Shown: positions 27,240 to 35,690 of the stretch, in pieces
How the letters are laid out: each line of letters begins with the position of its first letter
How positions within the stretch are numbered: position 1 is the first letter of the stretch
Origin: Alphaproteobacteria bacterium
GTDB lineage: Bacteria; Pseudomonadota; Alphaproteobacteria; Micavibrionales; Micavibrionaceae
Length of the DNA: 64,000 nucleotides
Assembly: GCA_021775955.1 (NCBI GenBank)
Contig: JAJFGU010000021.1
Span: forward strand, 62,001-126,000
Direction of reading: 5' to 3'
Made by a program: the position numbers and the translations under genes
Notes under the pieces: generated by a model
Told to the model about the DNA's origin: nothing
The model's input: only the letters and a program-made list of their open reading frames with translations
The model's database searches: none

Positions 27240-28057
27240 TCAATTTCTCCCATTGCGCGCAGGTAAATCGGGCGAAACGGCCCATCCTGCTTTATCTCAA
27301 GCTTACCCTGTTTGGCGAGTTCCAGCCCGGCTGTCAAGGTAGAAGCCAGGGCCGAGCGTCCGTAAATCTTGTCTTTAATCCCTTCGGGCAGAAAACTTTC
27401 CAGCGTTGCCCAAACACTCTGCATTCCCTTTTTCGGCAGACTTCCCAGCATGCGGCCAAGGCGGTGCAGCGCATCTTCCGTCGACATCAGGTTAAATTCC
27501 GGCAGATCGTAACGATCATCCTCTTTGCGCTTATGCATATCGCCATAGGCTTTGAGCATTTCATACAGGCTGACATCCCAATGGGTGTCGGTGACAATGT
27601 GCAGTCCTTCGGGCATACCGCGTGGAAAAATCTGCTGGCCCAGCTGCGGCAGGCCCATCAGCTTGCCGGCGGAATCCTGCATGGCCTGCAAACGGCGGAG
27701 CTGAAATTGCAGGGCTTCAGCCATTTCTTCAGCGCTGTAATCCTCACCATCGTCTTCCTGGCGCGGCAAAAGAAGACGCGATTTCAGATAAGCCAGCCAT
27801 GCCGCCATCACCAGATATTCCGCGGCCAGCTCCAAATTCATCGCCGCGGCGCGTTCTATAAAGCCCAGATATTGCCGCACGAGCTGGAGAATAGAGATTT
27901 TGGTGATATCCACCTTCTGATTGCGCGCGAGCTCAAGCAGGATATCAATCGGCCCTTCAAAGCCGTCAATATTGAGCAACAGCTTATCCGTCTCATCAAC
28001 ATCCGATGGGATCGCGCTGCGCGGCGGGTCTTCTACGAATTCTGCGGCTTGGTTCAT
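27236..28057 (-). CDS. scpA: Segregation and condensation protein A
   Basis: The kleisin of the SMC complex. FEGPIDILLELARNQKVDITKISI is the conserved N-terminal SMC-binding region (two parts), with AAEYLVMAAWLAYLKSRLLLP next, and the C-terminal winged helix contains VWATLESFLPEGI and FLALLEL-type sequence as STLTAGLELAKQGKL. 273 residues; overlaps scpB and nagZ by 4 bp each. Confidence 0.95.
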   Translation of the reverse strand: MNQAAEFVEDPPRSAIPSDVDETDKLLLNIDGFEGPIDILLELARNQKVDITKISILQLVRQYLGFIERAAAMNLELAAEYLVMAAWLAYLKSRLLLPRQEDDGEDYSAEEMAEALQFQLRRLQAMQDSAGKLMGLPQLGQQIFPRGMPEGLHIVTDTHWDVSLYEMLKAYGDMHKRKEDDRYDLPEFNLMSTEDALHRLGRMLGSLPKKGMQSVWATLESFLPEGIKDKIYGRSALASTLTAGLELAKQGKLEIKQDGPFRPIYLRAMGEIE

Positions 28058-29064
28058 GCCGCCACTTTCCGAAATTCTGAAGCCTTTTGCAAGCTTTGTA
28101 GAGCCCTTGACCCCAATTTAGGCACAGATTCGGCGATTTTCTCCATAATCTCGAGCTTTCCGGCACAATAAAGCGCAGCATCGCACCCGGCTTCAAGGAC
28201 GGCCGTCGCCCGATCCGGGATATCGCCATAGGCCTCTAACGCGTCCATATCAAGATCATCGCTCAGCAAAAACCCGTCAAAGCCGATGGAGCCACGAATA
28301 ATATTGTCGATTACGGCCTTGGAAGTTGAAGCCGGATGATCCGGATCAATTTCGCTATAAACCACATGGGCGGTCATGGCCCAAACCCCGGCAGCAATAT
28401 CGGATTTGGCGATTTCACGAAACGGTTCAAAATCCGTATGCATCAGGGCGGCAAGCGGAGCCTTCACAACCGGCAGGGTTTTGTGAGAATCGCTGGCCGC
28501 GCGTCCATGACCGGGGATATGCTTGATTACCGGCGTCACCCCGGCGGCGAGAAAATGCCGACACACCGACAGGCCGAGCCGCGCCACCAGCTGCTCATCG
28601 CTGGAAAAAGCCCGGTCGCCAATTACGGCATCCGTCTCCGGCATCAAAACATCCAGCACCGGTGCGCAATTGACATTAATGCCCGCATCTACTATCTCCT
28701 CTGCCATTTGTAGCGATACGAAACGTAGCGTTTCAAGTGATTGGGAAAGGTCGGTGTTGATAGCCTGCTGTCCATGTACCTGCATTGGATCGTATTGCCG
28801 CCAGTGCGGCGGCTTGAGGCGCTGCACCCGCCCGCCTTCCTGATCAATAAGAATGGGACAATCCCAGCCAACGGCCTCACGCAAATCATCGGTCAGCTTT
28901 CGAAGCTGCGCCGGATTTTCACAATTGCGGGCAAATAGAATAAAACCGAATGGCTGACTTCCCCGGAAAAAATCTTTCTCTTTTTCCGTCAGCTCCGGTC
29001 CTGATATTGAAAAAATAGCGGCAAGCGCACCTTCAGGCGGCTTATTTCGTGACAAGGCACCCAC
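28054..29064 (-). CDS. nagZ: Beta-N-acetylhexosaminidase (NagZ), cell-wall recycling
   Basis: Family 3 glycoside hydrolase that removes GlcNAc from muropeptides in the cytoplasm. FGFILFARN, ILIDQEGGRVQRL, the KHIPGHGRAASDSH loop with the catalytic histidine, and LLSDDLDMDAL with the nucleophile Asp are all present. The frame is open to 29247 inside the SPOR gene, but those residues are not NagZ-like. GTG 29064 (336 residues) or TTG 29055 are the likely starts, overlapping the SPOR gene end. No strong ribosome site decides. Confidence 0.92.
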   Translation of the reverse strand: MGALSRNKPPEGALAAIFSISGPELTEKEKDFFRGSQPFGFILFARNCENPAQLRKLTDDLREAVGWDCPILIDQEGGRVQRLKPPHWRQYDPMQVHGQQAINTDLSQSLETLRFVSLQMAEEIVDAGINVNCAPVLDVLMPETDAVIGDRAFSSDEQLVARLGLSVCRHFLAAGVTPVIKHIPGHGRAASDSHKTLPVVKAPLAALMHTDFEPFREIAKSDIAAGVWAMTAHVVYSEIDPDHPASTSKAVIDNIIRGSIGFDGFLLSDDLDMDALEAYGDIPDRATAVLEAGCDAALYCAGKLEIMEKIAESVPKLGSRALQSLQKASEFRKVAA

Positions 29065-30121
29065 CGGGCTTTTGCGCTTTGATGGAACCACAGAGCGAGC
29101 TGGCGAATTCCTTATCATACGGGCCGACGCGGATACGGTAATAAGTGCCACGCTCACCCAGATCGGCGCGCTGCACCTTATAATCAAGATGGCCAAGCTC
29201 ACCGGGGAATTTCTTTTGCAACTTGGCCCACTCACCGCCTGCCGCACTTTCCGAGGTCACACTGGCGAGCTGGACGAAATAATCACCAACGGAGGCCACA
29301 GCGCCGCTGGCCGCACCGGCAGCGGGCTCAATCCTCGCCACCCGATCGGCCGCCGCATCCACGGAGGCCTGACTACGGGCCGCGACAGTATTATCGGCAT
29401 CCTTCTTATCCAAAACAGAGCGAACAAAAGCAATCGTGTCGGGCGATGCGCCTGGCGTATGCAGCTCAGGCCGTTCCTGCGTTTGCGTAGCGCTAGCCAC
29501 TCTTTGGGGTGGAACTTTGACGATATCCTGTTTGATCGTTTTGGATTCAACTGTCGGCTTTTTGGGAGCAACCTCTTTTATCCTGGCGCTGCTATCGACG
29601 CTGGCTACTTTCTGCTCTGCCTTAGCAGCGACATCATCGCTCGCCTCTGCAGCCGTTTCCTTGATTTCTTTCGCCGCCTCTTCCTCAAAAGCCGCCAATT
29701 TATCGATGGCAACTTCATTACCATCGGGATCAAGGAGGTTTTCAATCGGTGCCTCCGGGTCCATCGGGTCTTTACGAACCGTCTCAAAAACTGTGCTTTC
29801 GCGGAACGGGATATCCATGCCGCCCGGATCATCGGGATCGACCTTGAAAGGCCCGGCATCCGCCTGAACCACAGGAACCGCGGCTTCTTCTTCGGGGGTG
29901 TCGGGATAAGAACCGATAATCACGCCGGCAAAAGCAACACCAACCAAAAGCAGGATAAAGGTCGCCACCAGCGGACTTTTGAATTTTTGCGCCAATGCGG
30001 GTCCCATGATTTTTTCGCTCAGCCCTTGCGCCGGCGGCGTTGTCTCATAGCCGCTTTTGGGTGCCTGATCGTAATGATCATAGCCGTATTGTTGATTTTG
30101 AAACTGATTGCCCTGGTCCAT
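29042..30121 (-). CDS. SPOR-domain membrane protein
   Basis: 359 residues with one membrane span (about residues 50-72, LVATFILLLVGVAFAGVII), so a bitopic protein with a long periplasmic part. The linker is rich in Ala, Glu, Lys and Val. The last 75 residues form a SPOR domain (GDYFVQLASVTSESAAGGEW, then YYRIRVGPY), which binds denuded septal glycan. Gene order dgt-SPOR-nagZ-scpAB is conserved in alphaproteobacteria, where argS usually sits between dgt and this gene; argS is absent here. Confidence 0.88.
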   Translation of the reverse strand: MDQGNQFQNQQYGYDHYDQAPKSGYETTPPAQGLSEKIMGPALAQKFKSPLVATFILLLVGVAFAGVIIGSYPDTPEEEAAVPVVQADAGPFKVDPDDPGGMDIPFRESTVFETVRKDPMDPEAPIENLLDPDGNEVAIDKLAAFEEEAAKEIKETAAEASDDVAAKAEQKVASVDSSARIKEVAPKKPTVESKTIKQDIVKVPPQRVASATQTQERPELHTPGASPDTIAFVRSVLDKKDADNTVAARSQASVDAAADRVARIEPAAGAASGAVASVGDYFVQLASVTSESAAGGEWAKLQKKFPGELGHLDYKVQRADLGERGTYYRIRVGPYDKEFASSLCGSIKAQKPGGCLVTK

Positions 30122-30179
30122 AATATATACCCCGTAAAACGCAGTGTTGGCTCATAATGAGTTGATTCGAGTTTAATTG

Positions 30180-31391
30180 TTAGCGTAAATCCCAGTAGAG
30201 ATCAAACAGCCTTTCATGCTCGCGGATCGCATAACGGTCAGTCATCCCGGCAATATAATCGGCGATAACCCTTGCTCTGGCTTGCTCATCGCCCTTCCCA
30301 CCACTTTCTTCCACCAGTGTTTGCCAGCTATCGGGCAACAACTGATAATTCTTGTGGAAAGCTTCAAACAGATCACTGACAATGCGCTCGACCTTCAACC
30401 AGATTCGCTTCATCGTGTAATGCTCATACATGCGCGCGAACAAAAACGTCCGCAATTCATCGACTTTTTCCTTCATACCATCTGAAAAAGCGACAACCTG
30501 CTGCCCAGCGGTGCGGATATCATCGGCGCTTTGCGGATCAACCGCGGCCAGCCTCTTCTGAGTCTCGGCCAGCACGTCATCAACCATGGCGCCGATCATT
30601 TCGCGTATCATTTCCTGAACGACGTAGCGCTTTGCTATGCCCTTGTGGTTGTCATGCACCACCTTCAAAACCTCATCCAGCAGCGAAACTTCCTGCAATT
30701 CCTCAAGGTCAAACAGCCCCGCCCGCAAACCGTCCTCAACATCATGGTTGTTATAGGCGATATCATCTGAGAGCGCCGCGACCTGCGCCTCGAGCGAAGC
30801 ATGCGTATTCAAACCAAGATCTACCTGGCTTTGCAGTTCAGCCACCGCGATATGCGGCGCACCCTCCACCGGGCCGTTATGTTTGACCACGCCTTCCAGA
30901 GTTTCAAAACTAAGATTGAGCCCATCCCAACCTGGATAGCGGCGCTCCAGCGTCGTCAGCACCCGCAAGGACTGATCGTTGTGATCGAAGCCGCCGTAAT
31001 TCTTCATCGCCTGATTGAGGAACTCTTCACCGATATGAGCAAAAGGTGTGTGGCCCAAATCATGGGCCAGCGCGATCGCTTCTGCCAGATCCTCATTGAC
31101 CATCAAGGCCCGGGCCAGCGTTCTGGTGATTTGCGCCACCTCCAACGTATGGGTCAGACGCGTGCGATAATGATCGCCCTCATCATAAACAAACACTTGC
31201 GTTTTATACTTCAGACGGCGGAAGGCACTGGAATGGATAATACGGTCACGGTCACGCTGAAACGGTGTGCGATTGCGGCTTTCCGGCTCTTTATGCACGC
31301 GGCCTTTGCTCTGATCCGGCCGGCAGGCATAAGGGGCCAGCGGCAAAGCACAATAATTATAAGTGGTTTGGTCAACGGCTAGGTTGCTCAT
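30180..31391 (-). CDS. dgt: Deoxyguanosinetriphosphate triphosphohydrolase-like protein
   Basis: HD-superfamily dNTPase hydrolysing dNTPs to the nucleoside and triphosphate. RDRIIHSSAFRRLKYKTQVF, RLTHTLEVAQI, and the HD pair AHDLGHTPFAHIGE give the metal site; SDDIAYNNHDVEDGL is also diagnostic. 403 residues from ATG 31391 (MSNLAVD), which has GGAACC upstream; ATG 31403 is an alternative. It is divergent from erpA with only 28 nt between starts. Confidence 0.93.
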   Translation of the reverse strand: MSNLAVDQTTYNYCALPLAPYACRPDQSKGRVHKEPESRNRTPFQRDRDRIIHSSAFRRLKYKTQVFVYDEGDHYRTRLTHTLEVAQITRTLARALMVNEDLAEAIALAHDLGHTPFAHIGEEFLNQAMKNYGGFDHNDQSLRVLTTLERRYPGWDGLNLSFETLEGVVKHNGPVEGAPHIAVAELQSQVDLGLNTHASLEAQVAALSDDIAYNNHDVEDGLRAGLFDLEELQEVSLLDEVLKVVHDNHKGIAKRYVVQEMIREMIGAMVDDVLAETQKRLAAVDPQSADDIRTAGQQVVAFSDGMKEKVDELRTFLFARMYEHYTMKRIWLKVERIVSDLFEAFHKNYQLLPDSWQTLVEESGGKGDEQARARVIADYIAGMTDRYAIREHERLFDLYWDLR

Positions 31392-31413
31392 ATCAGGTTC
31401 CATACTATATAAT
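31384..31413 (+). promoter_or_regulatory. Promoter giving a probably leaderless erpA transcript
   Basis: TTGCTC (31384-31389), an 18-bp spacer and a perfect TATAAT (31408-31413). The expected start point, seven bases downstream, is the A of the erpA ATG at 31420. No ribosome site precedes the ATG. Confidence 0.5.
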
Positions 31414-31419
31414 AGTCAT

Positions 31420-31737
31420 ATGACCATAACTGTTGATAACAGCGCCGTAAAGCGCATTCAAGAATTACGCGAGCAGCAGGGGAAGAACGCCCTGATGTTA
31501 CGCATCACCGTCGAGGGCGGTGGCTGTTCGGGATTCCAGTACAAAATGGAATTAACCGAAGAAACTACAGACAAAGATCAAGCTTTTGAATCTTCAGTTG
31601 TCACCGATGATATTTCTCTCGGCTTTTTGGGTGGCACAACGATACGATTCGAACAAGGACTCATCGGGTCCGAATTCAAACTAGACAACCCCAACGCGGT
31701 TTCCGGCTGCGGTTGCGGCGCTTCATTTTCCGTGTAA
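31420..31737 (+). CDS. erpA: Iron-sulfur insertion protein of the HesB/IscA family (ErpA)
   Basis: A-type carrier that delivers Fe-S clusters, 105 residues. VEGGGCSGFQYKM holds the first conserved Cys and SGCGCGASFSV the other two. ErpA rather than IscA is preferred because it stands beside dgt and xthA, as in many alphaproteobacteria, and not in an isc or suf cluster. The frame is open upstream to 31363 within dgt, but the family start is ATG 31420. Confidence 0.9.
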   Translation: MTITVDNSAVKRIQELREQQGKNALMLRITVEGGGCSGFQYKMELTEETTDKDQAFESSVVTDDISLGFLGGTTIRFEQGLIGSEFKLDNPNAVSGCGCGASFSV

Positions 31738-31796
31738 TATGCACGCGCTGAGTCGTTTATTATTTCATCACAACAATAAGAGCGCGAGAAAATATT

Positions 31797-32180
31797 ATGA
31801 CAGAATCATCTGAACAAACATTATTTGAAAAACTCGGCGGTAAAGACGCTGTCGAGGCTGCCGTTGATAATTTCTATGAAAAAATCATGGCAGATGAGCG
31901 CATCAATTTCTTCTTTGATGGCGTTGATATGAAGCGTCAGCGTGCCAAACAAAAGGCCTTCATGACCTATGCCTTTGGCGGAGCCCCCAACTATGACGGG
32001 CTATCAATGCGCAAGTCTCACGCTCACCTGGTGGAGGAAAAGGGCCTGAATGACAGCCATTTCGACGCGGTGGCGGAAAACCTTCAGAAGACATTAGAGG
32101 AGTTGGGCGTTGCGGCAGATTTGATTGGCGAAGTGATGGCCGTTGTCGGCAGCACAAGGGACGATATTTTAAACCGCTAG
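31797..32180 (+). CDS. Group I truncated haemoglobin, first of a tandem pair
   Basis: A 2-on-2 globin of 127 residues, close to cyanobacterial GlbN by pattern. LFEKLGGKDAVEAAVDNFY starts the fold, FFDGVDM and QKAFMTYAFGG follow, and the proximal haem ligand is His75 in MRKSHAHLV. At the position of the distal His46 of Synechocystis GlbN there is Lys51 (RQRAKQKAF). No C-terminal His corresponding to the one that can cross-link haem is visible. It likely binds O2 or NO in the cytoplasm. The next gene is its paralogue. Confidence 0.92.
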   Translation: MTESSEQTLFEKLGGKDAVEAAVDNFYEKIMADERINFFFDGVDMKRQRAKQKAFMTYAFGGAPNYDGLSMRKSHAHLVEEKGLNDSHFDAVAENLQKTLEELGVAADLIGEVMAVVGSTRDDILNR

Positions 32181-32221
32181 TGTTTGCACCCAATCCAATA
32201 TAGCTGCTAACATGACAGCAC

Positions 32222-32602
32222 ATGCCTGAAAATAAAAAAACATTATTTGAACTGCTGGGCGGCGACAGCGCAATTGACGCGGCTGTCGATTCTTTTTACG
32301 GCAAAGTACTCAAAGACAAGCGGCTAGCTCATTTTTTCGACGGCATTGATGACGAAAAAATGCGCGCGCACCAAAAAGCTTTCATGACATACGCCTTCGG
32401 CGGCACAGAAGAATACTCCGGCAAATCCCTGCGCGAATCTCACGCCCATCTGGTCGCGGAAATGGGTCTGAATGATACGCATTTCAATGCGGTTGCTGAA
32501 CATTTACGAGAGACACTCCGGGAACTGGACGTAGCCAGCGATCTGATCAGCGAGGTCATGGCGATTATCGAAGGCACCCGCGATTGCATTTTGAACCGTT
32601 AG
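32222..32602 (+). CDS. Group I truncated haemoglobin, second of a tandem pair
   Basis: 126 residues, clearly related to the preceding gene over the full length. The proximal ligand is His74 in LRESHAHLV. The distal position has His50 (MRAHQKAF), matching the bis-histidyl arrangement of GlbN, so its haem could be six-coordinate. The 41-nt spacing suggests one transcript. Different distal residues imply different ligand chemistry in the two copies. Confidence 0.92.
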   Translation: MPENKKTLFELLGGDSAIDAAVDSFYGKVLKDKRLAHFFDGIDDEKMRAHQKAFMTYAFGGTEEYSGKSLRESHAHLVAEMGLNDTHFNAVAEHLRETLRELDVASDLISEVMAIIEGTRDCILNR

Positions 32603-32640
32603 GGCTTGCCCAACGCCGCTGAACTGCTATCTTCCCATGC

Positions 32641-33405
32641 ATGAAAATCGTTTCCTGGAATGTGAACTCAATCAAGGCCCGCCTCGATCATGTGAAGCGG
32701 TTTCTAGAGGAATCGGGGCCTGATGTGCTGATGATTCAGGAGCTCAAGGGGCTGGAATTCCCGAGCGATGCGTTCAAAAACATTGGGTATGAATCCCGGG
32801 CCGTCACGCAAAAAGCCTATAACGGCGTGGCCATAATTTCCAAACAGCCGGTTACCCTCATTCATGACAAACTGCCCGGTGATGACGCTGACGAACAGGC
32901 GCGCTATCTCGAAGTGGAGCTGGATGGTTTGCGTTTCATCAATATCTACCTGCCCAACGGCAACCCGGTAGACACCGAAAAGTTCACCTACAAACTCGCA
33001 TGGATGGAGCGGCTTATCACGCGCTTAAAAGACCTTCGCAGCGACAATATCCCCTTTGCCATCGGCGGCGATTTCAATGTCATTCCCGAAGACAAGGATT
33101 GCCATGATCCGGAATCCTGGAAGGGGGATGCGTTGTTTCATATTGAAAGCCGCAGGAAATTCCGCCGCCTGCTCAATCTCGGCCTAACCGATGCTTTTCG
33201 CGTGAAAGATACAAGGGGCGAACAATACACCTTCTGGGATTATCAGGCCGGGGCCTGGCAAAATGACAACGGCATTCGTATTGATCATTTTCTGCTCTCC
33301 CCTGCTCTGGCCGATAAAATGAAATCCTGCACAATCGACAGAAACCCGCGCGGCTGGGAAAAGCCTTCCGATCACACTCCGATTATTGTGGAGCTGGAAT
33401 CGTGA
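32641..33405 (+). CDS. xthA: Exodeoxyribonuclease III
   Basis: AP endonuclease/3' exonuclease of base-excision repair. MKIVSWNVNSIKAR, the metal ligand in IQELKG, YNGVAIISK, GGDFNVIPEDKDCHDP and the terminal SDHTPIIVEL with the catalytic His are standard. 254 residues. It shares ATG/stop overlap (GTGA) with the next lipoprotein gene. Confidence 0.96.
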   Translation: MKIVSWNVNSIKARLDHVKRFLEESGPDVLMIQELKGLEFPSDAFKNIGYESRAVTQKAYNGVAIISKQPVTLIHDKLPGDDADEQARYLEVELDGLRFINIYLPNGNPVDTEKFTYKLAWMERLITRLKDLRSDNIPFAIGGDFNVIPEDKDCHDPESWKGDALFHIESRRKFRRLLNLGLTDAFRVKDTRGEQYTFWDYQAGAWQNDNGIRIDHFLLSPALADKMKSCTIDRNPRGWEKPSDHTPIIVELES

Positions 33406-34019
33406 AGCCGTTTCATCTTCTTTTCATGACCACACTTTTCCTCACCGCCTGCGCCACCGGCCCGGCCGATCACAGAAATTATCTGCAAAGACGGCAGGTG
33501 GCAGAACCTACTGGTTACACAAATTTCCAGCATTGCCGTGGTTACGGCTGCAAAAGCATTGATACGATTTCCCTGCCATCTGAGGACTGGCACGATATCC
33601 GCACCCTATTCACGCCGGCATCCACTGACGCTGCAGAAGAAAGAGAAAGAATTTCGAACGCTATCGGCATTCTTGAAACCAAAGTCGGCGCTATAGCCGG
33701 AACAGACAAAGACATTCATGGCACGTTTTATAAAATCGGCACGCATCAACATGATTGCGTCGATGAATCAACCAACACCACCGTTTACCTTTCCATCCTC
33801 GAAAAAGACGGGTTGCTGGCTTTTCACGATATAGGCTCGCCCAACACCAGAATTCCGCTGCTGCATTATATGGGGCGATGGCCGCACACCACCGCCACAA
33901 TGTACGAAAAGGAAAGCAACGCGCCCTATGCTGTGGATTCCTGGTTCCATGATAACGGCCATCCGGCGGAAATTATCCCACTGGATCAGTGGAAAGCGGG
34001 CTGGAAACCAGATAATTGA
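33402..34019 (+). CDS. Putative lipoprotein of unknown function
   Basis: Signal peptide MKPFHLLFMTTLFLTAC has a lipobox ending at Cys17. The mature part contains several Cys and His (HCRGYGCKS, HQHDC) and the segment YAVDSWFHDNGHPAEIIPL, a pattern I associate with conserved alphaproteobacterial hypothetical proteins. Function unknown. The GTG start overlaps the xthA stop. An outer-membrane or periplasmic anchor is expected. Confidence 0.75.
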   Translation: MKPFHLLFMTTLFLTACATGPADHRNYLQRRQVAEPTGYTNFQHCRGYGCKSIDTISLPSEDWHDIRTLFTPASTDAAEERERISNAIGILETKVGAIAGTDKDIHGTFYKIGTHQHDCVDESTNTTVYLSILEKDGLLAFHDIGSPNTRIPLLHYMGRWPHTTATMYEKESNAPYAVDSWFHDNGHPAEIIPLDQWKAGWKPDN

Positions 34020-34093
34020 GTAGTGATTTAATGGGTCAACCATGATAGATTCATAAGGTGTTATAATGAATCTGAGCTCAAGGCCGTATTTCC

Positions 34094-35041
34094 ATGAAAA
34101 AAAACACCCCCCCATTCAAAAAGATATCCTTGGCACTGTTAGCCTTCGCAACCGTTTTTATGAGCGGATGCCTCTTAACGCCCGAGCCAATGCGTATCGA
34201 AGTTGCCAAGCGCGTTGCCCATCCCGCCTGGATGGTTGGCCGCACAATTCCGGCTGACCCTTTTGCTCTCACCGCTTATGAGCGCATTCATAATCGCGGT
34301 GGCATAGCCAATATTTATATTGAAGGAAATGGCGACGGAAGCGATCTCGACTTTGAAAACAAACCGACACCCAAAAATCCGGTTGCCCTGCACCTGGCCA
34401 CCAAAGACAAAGCGGAAAATGTTATCTACATTGCCCGCCCCTGCCAGTATAGCGGCATGCTGGATAAGGAAGAGGAATGCCCGCAAAGCTACTGGAATGA
34501 AAAAATTTACTACCCCGAAGTGTTTCGCGCTTTTAATCTCGCGCTGGACGAAATTCGCAGCCGCTATGGTATCAGACAGTTCAACCTCATCGCTTTTGAT
34601 GGTGGCGCAGTGATAGCGGCGCGGCTTGCCGCACATAGAAATGATGTGCTCAGCCTGCGCAGTGTCGCTGGAAAACTGGACCATATTGATGATGTCGCAT
34701 CACTAAAAGATGTGCCGCAACATCACTTTATCGGCGGACAGGATGAAGTGGTTTCGCCCGCTGCCCTGCATGATTACATGCAAAAAGTCACGCCTACACA
34801 ATGCGCCGGTTACACCTTCATTCAGGAAGCCTCGCACCGCGAGGGCTGGGTTGATAAATGGCCCGAGCTCCTGACCAAACCGTTATCATGTGAACGAAAA
34901 ATGATGGAAAGCGCTGATTTCGATGCCATCGGCCTTTTGCCCTATGATCCATCGCCTTACGATTCCCCTGATGATTCTTCTTACGAACCGCCGGAAGACA
35001 AGGGCGTTTTCACCTCGCGGGAAATGCCGGTTAAACCCTAG
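34094..35041 (+). CDS. Alpha/beta-hydrolase-like lipoprotein with altered nucleophile site
   Basis: 315 residues with lipobox FMSGC (Cys26). The body looks like an alpha/beta hydrolase: NLIAFDGGAVIAA sits where the nucleophile elbow is expected, GGQDEVVSP gives the acid region and EASHREGW the histidine. The elbow has Asp169 in place of Ser, so it is either a variant using Asp or an inactive relative. The tail after residue 290 is Pro/Asp/Ser-rich. A TATAAT at 34062-34067 lies upstream without a clear -35. Confidence 0.7.
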   Translation: MKKNTPPFKKISLALLAFATVFMSGCLLTPEPMRIEVAKRVAHPAWMVGRTIPADPFALTAYERIHNRGGIANIYIEGNGDGSDLDFENKPTPKNPVALHLATKDKAENVIYIARPCQYSGMLDKEEECPQSYWNEKIYYPEVFRAFNLALDEIRSRYGIRQFNLIAFDGGAVIAARLAAHRNDVLSLRSVAGKLDHIDDVASLKDVPQHHFIGGQDEVVSPAALHDYMQKVTPTQCAGYTFIQEASHREGWVDKWPELLTKPLSCERKMMESADFDAIGLLPYDPSPYDSPDDSSYEPPEDKGVFTSREMPVKP

Positions 35042-35148
35042 AAAACAAAGGGTTTTTCTGTCTCATCCAGGCCTCGCTTCAATGCCCCGTTAAGAAAAAT
35101 TTAAAGGAATCGTGCCTACACTATGCGCTTTAACGCAGGAAGCGCACG

Positions 35149-35518
35149 ATGAACAAAAATTTAAAGAAAAAAAATTGCAGGTCTTCTTCTGACCTTTTCA
35201 TTGGTCACACCCGCCTTTGCCGATGACCTTATCAAAGACCCGCATATGGTGATGGGCCTGTTTAAGACGGCACAAAAGGTCAAATATATCGCGGATGGAA
35301 AAGGCATTGATTTCGTTGCCGAGCAAAATAGAGCAGGCACCAATATCTGGACCGGTCGCATTGACTGTACGGATGTGAGATCAAATACGCCATATGCCAA
35401 GGTGTTCAAGCGCGCCATCGACAACCGGGAATATGCGCTCGGCACGGTCGCAGAAAGCAAAAATTTCAGAGCGGAATACCGCGCCGCCTGCGGCGGTGAG
35501 CTTATGGTGGGGTATTAG
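35149..35518 (+). pseudogene. Small exported protein, frameshifted at an A8 run
   Basis: ATG 35149, with AGGAAG upstream, opens MNKNLKKK and then enters an eight-A run (35167-35174). With seven As the frame continues IAGLLLTFSLVTPAFA, an ideal signal peptide ending in AFA, then DDLIKDP to the stop at 35518, about 122 residues in all. With eight As translation ends early. The downstream frame is intact, so this may be a sequencing error, a recent mutation, or slippage on poly-A. The mature protein has two Cys and no family that I know. Confidence 0.6.
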
Positions 35519-35525
35519 TGAAGGC

Positions 35526-35600
35526 TGGTGCTGCTGGGGAGAATTGAACTCCCGACCTCGTCATTACCAATGACGCGCTCTACCACTGAGCTACAGCAGC
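35526..35600 (-). tRNA. tRNA-Thr (anticodon GGT)
   Basis: On the minus strand a complete cloverleaf: acceptor GCTGCTG pairing with CAGCAGC, D-loop AGCTCAGTGGTAGAGC, anticodon loop TTGGTAA within CGTCA/TGACG, T-arm with GTTCAATTC, and an encoded CCA end. Confidence 0.97.
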
Positions 35601-35690
35601 AACTGGACATCTTGTACTATAGAACCATTAACATTTTATCAAATGCAAAAAGTATTTGACATATTTCAATAAAAGTCATAATATCCTGCG

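Noticed and set aside
29072-30157. 361-codon plus-strand frame opposite the SPOR gene
   Set aside because: Shadow of the coding strand, with no start signal and no family resemblance.
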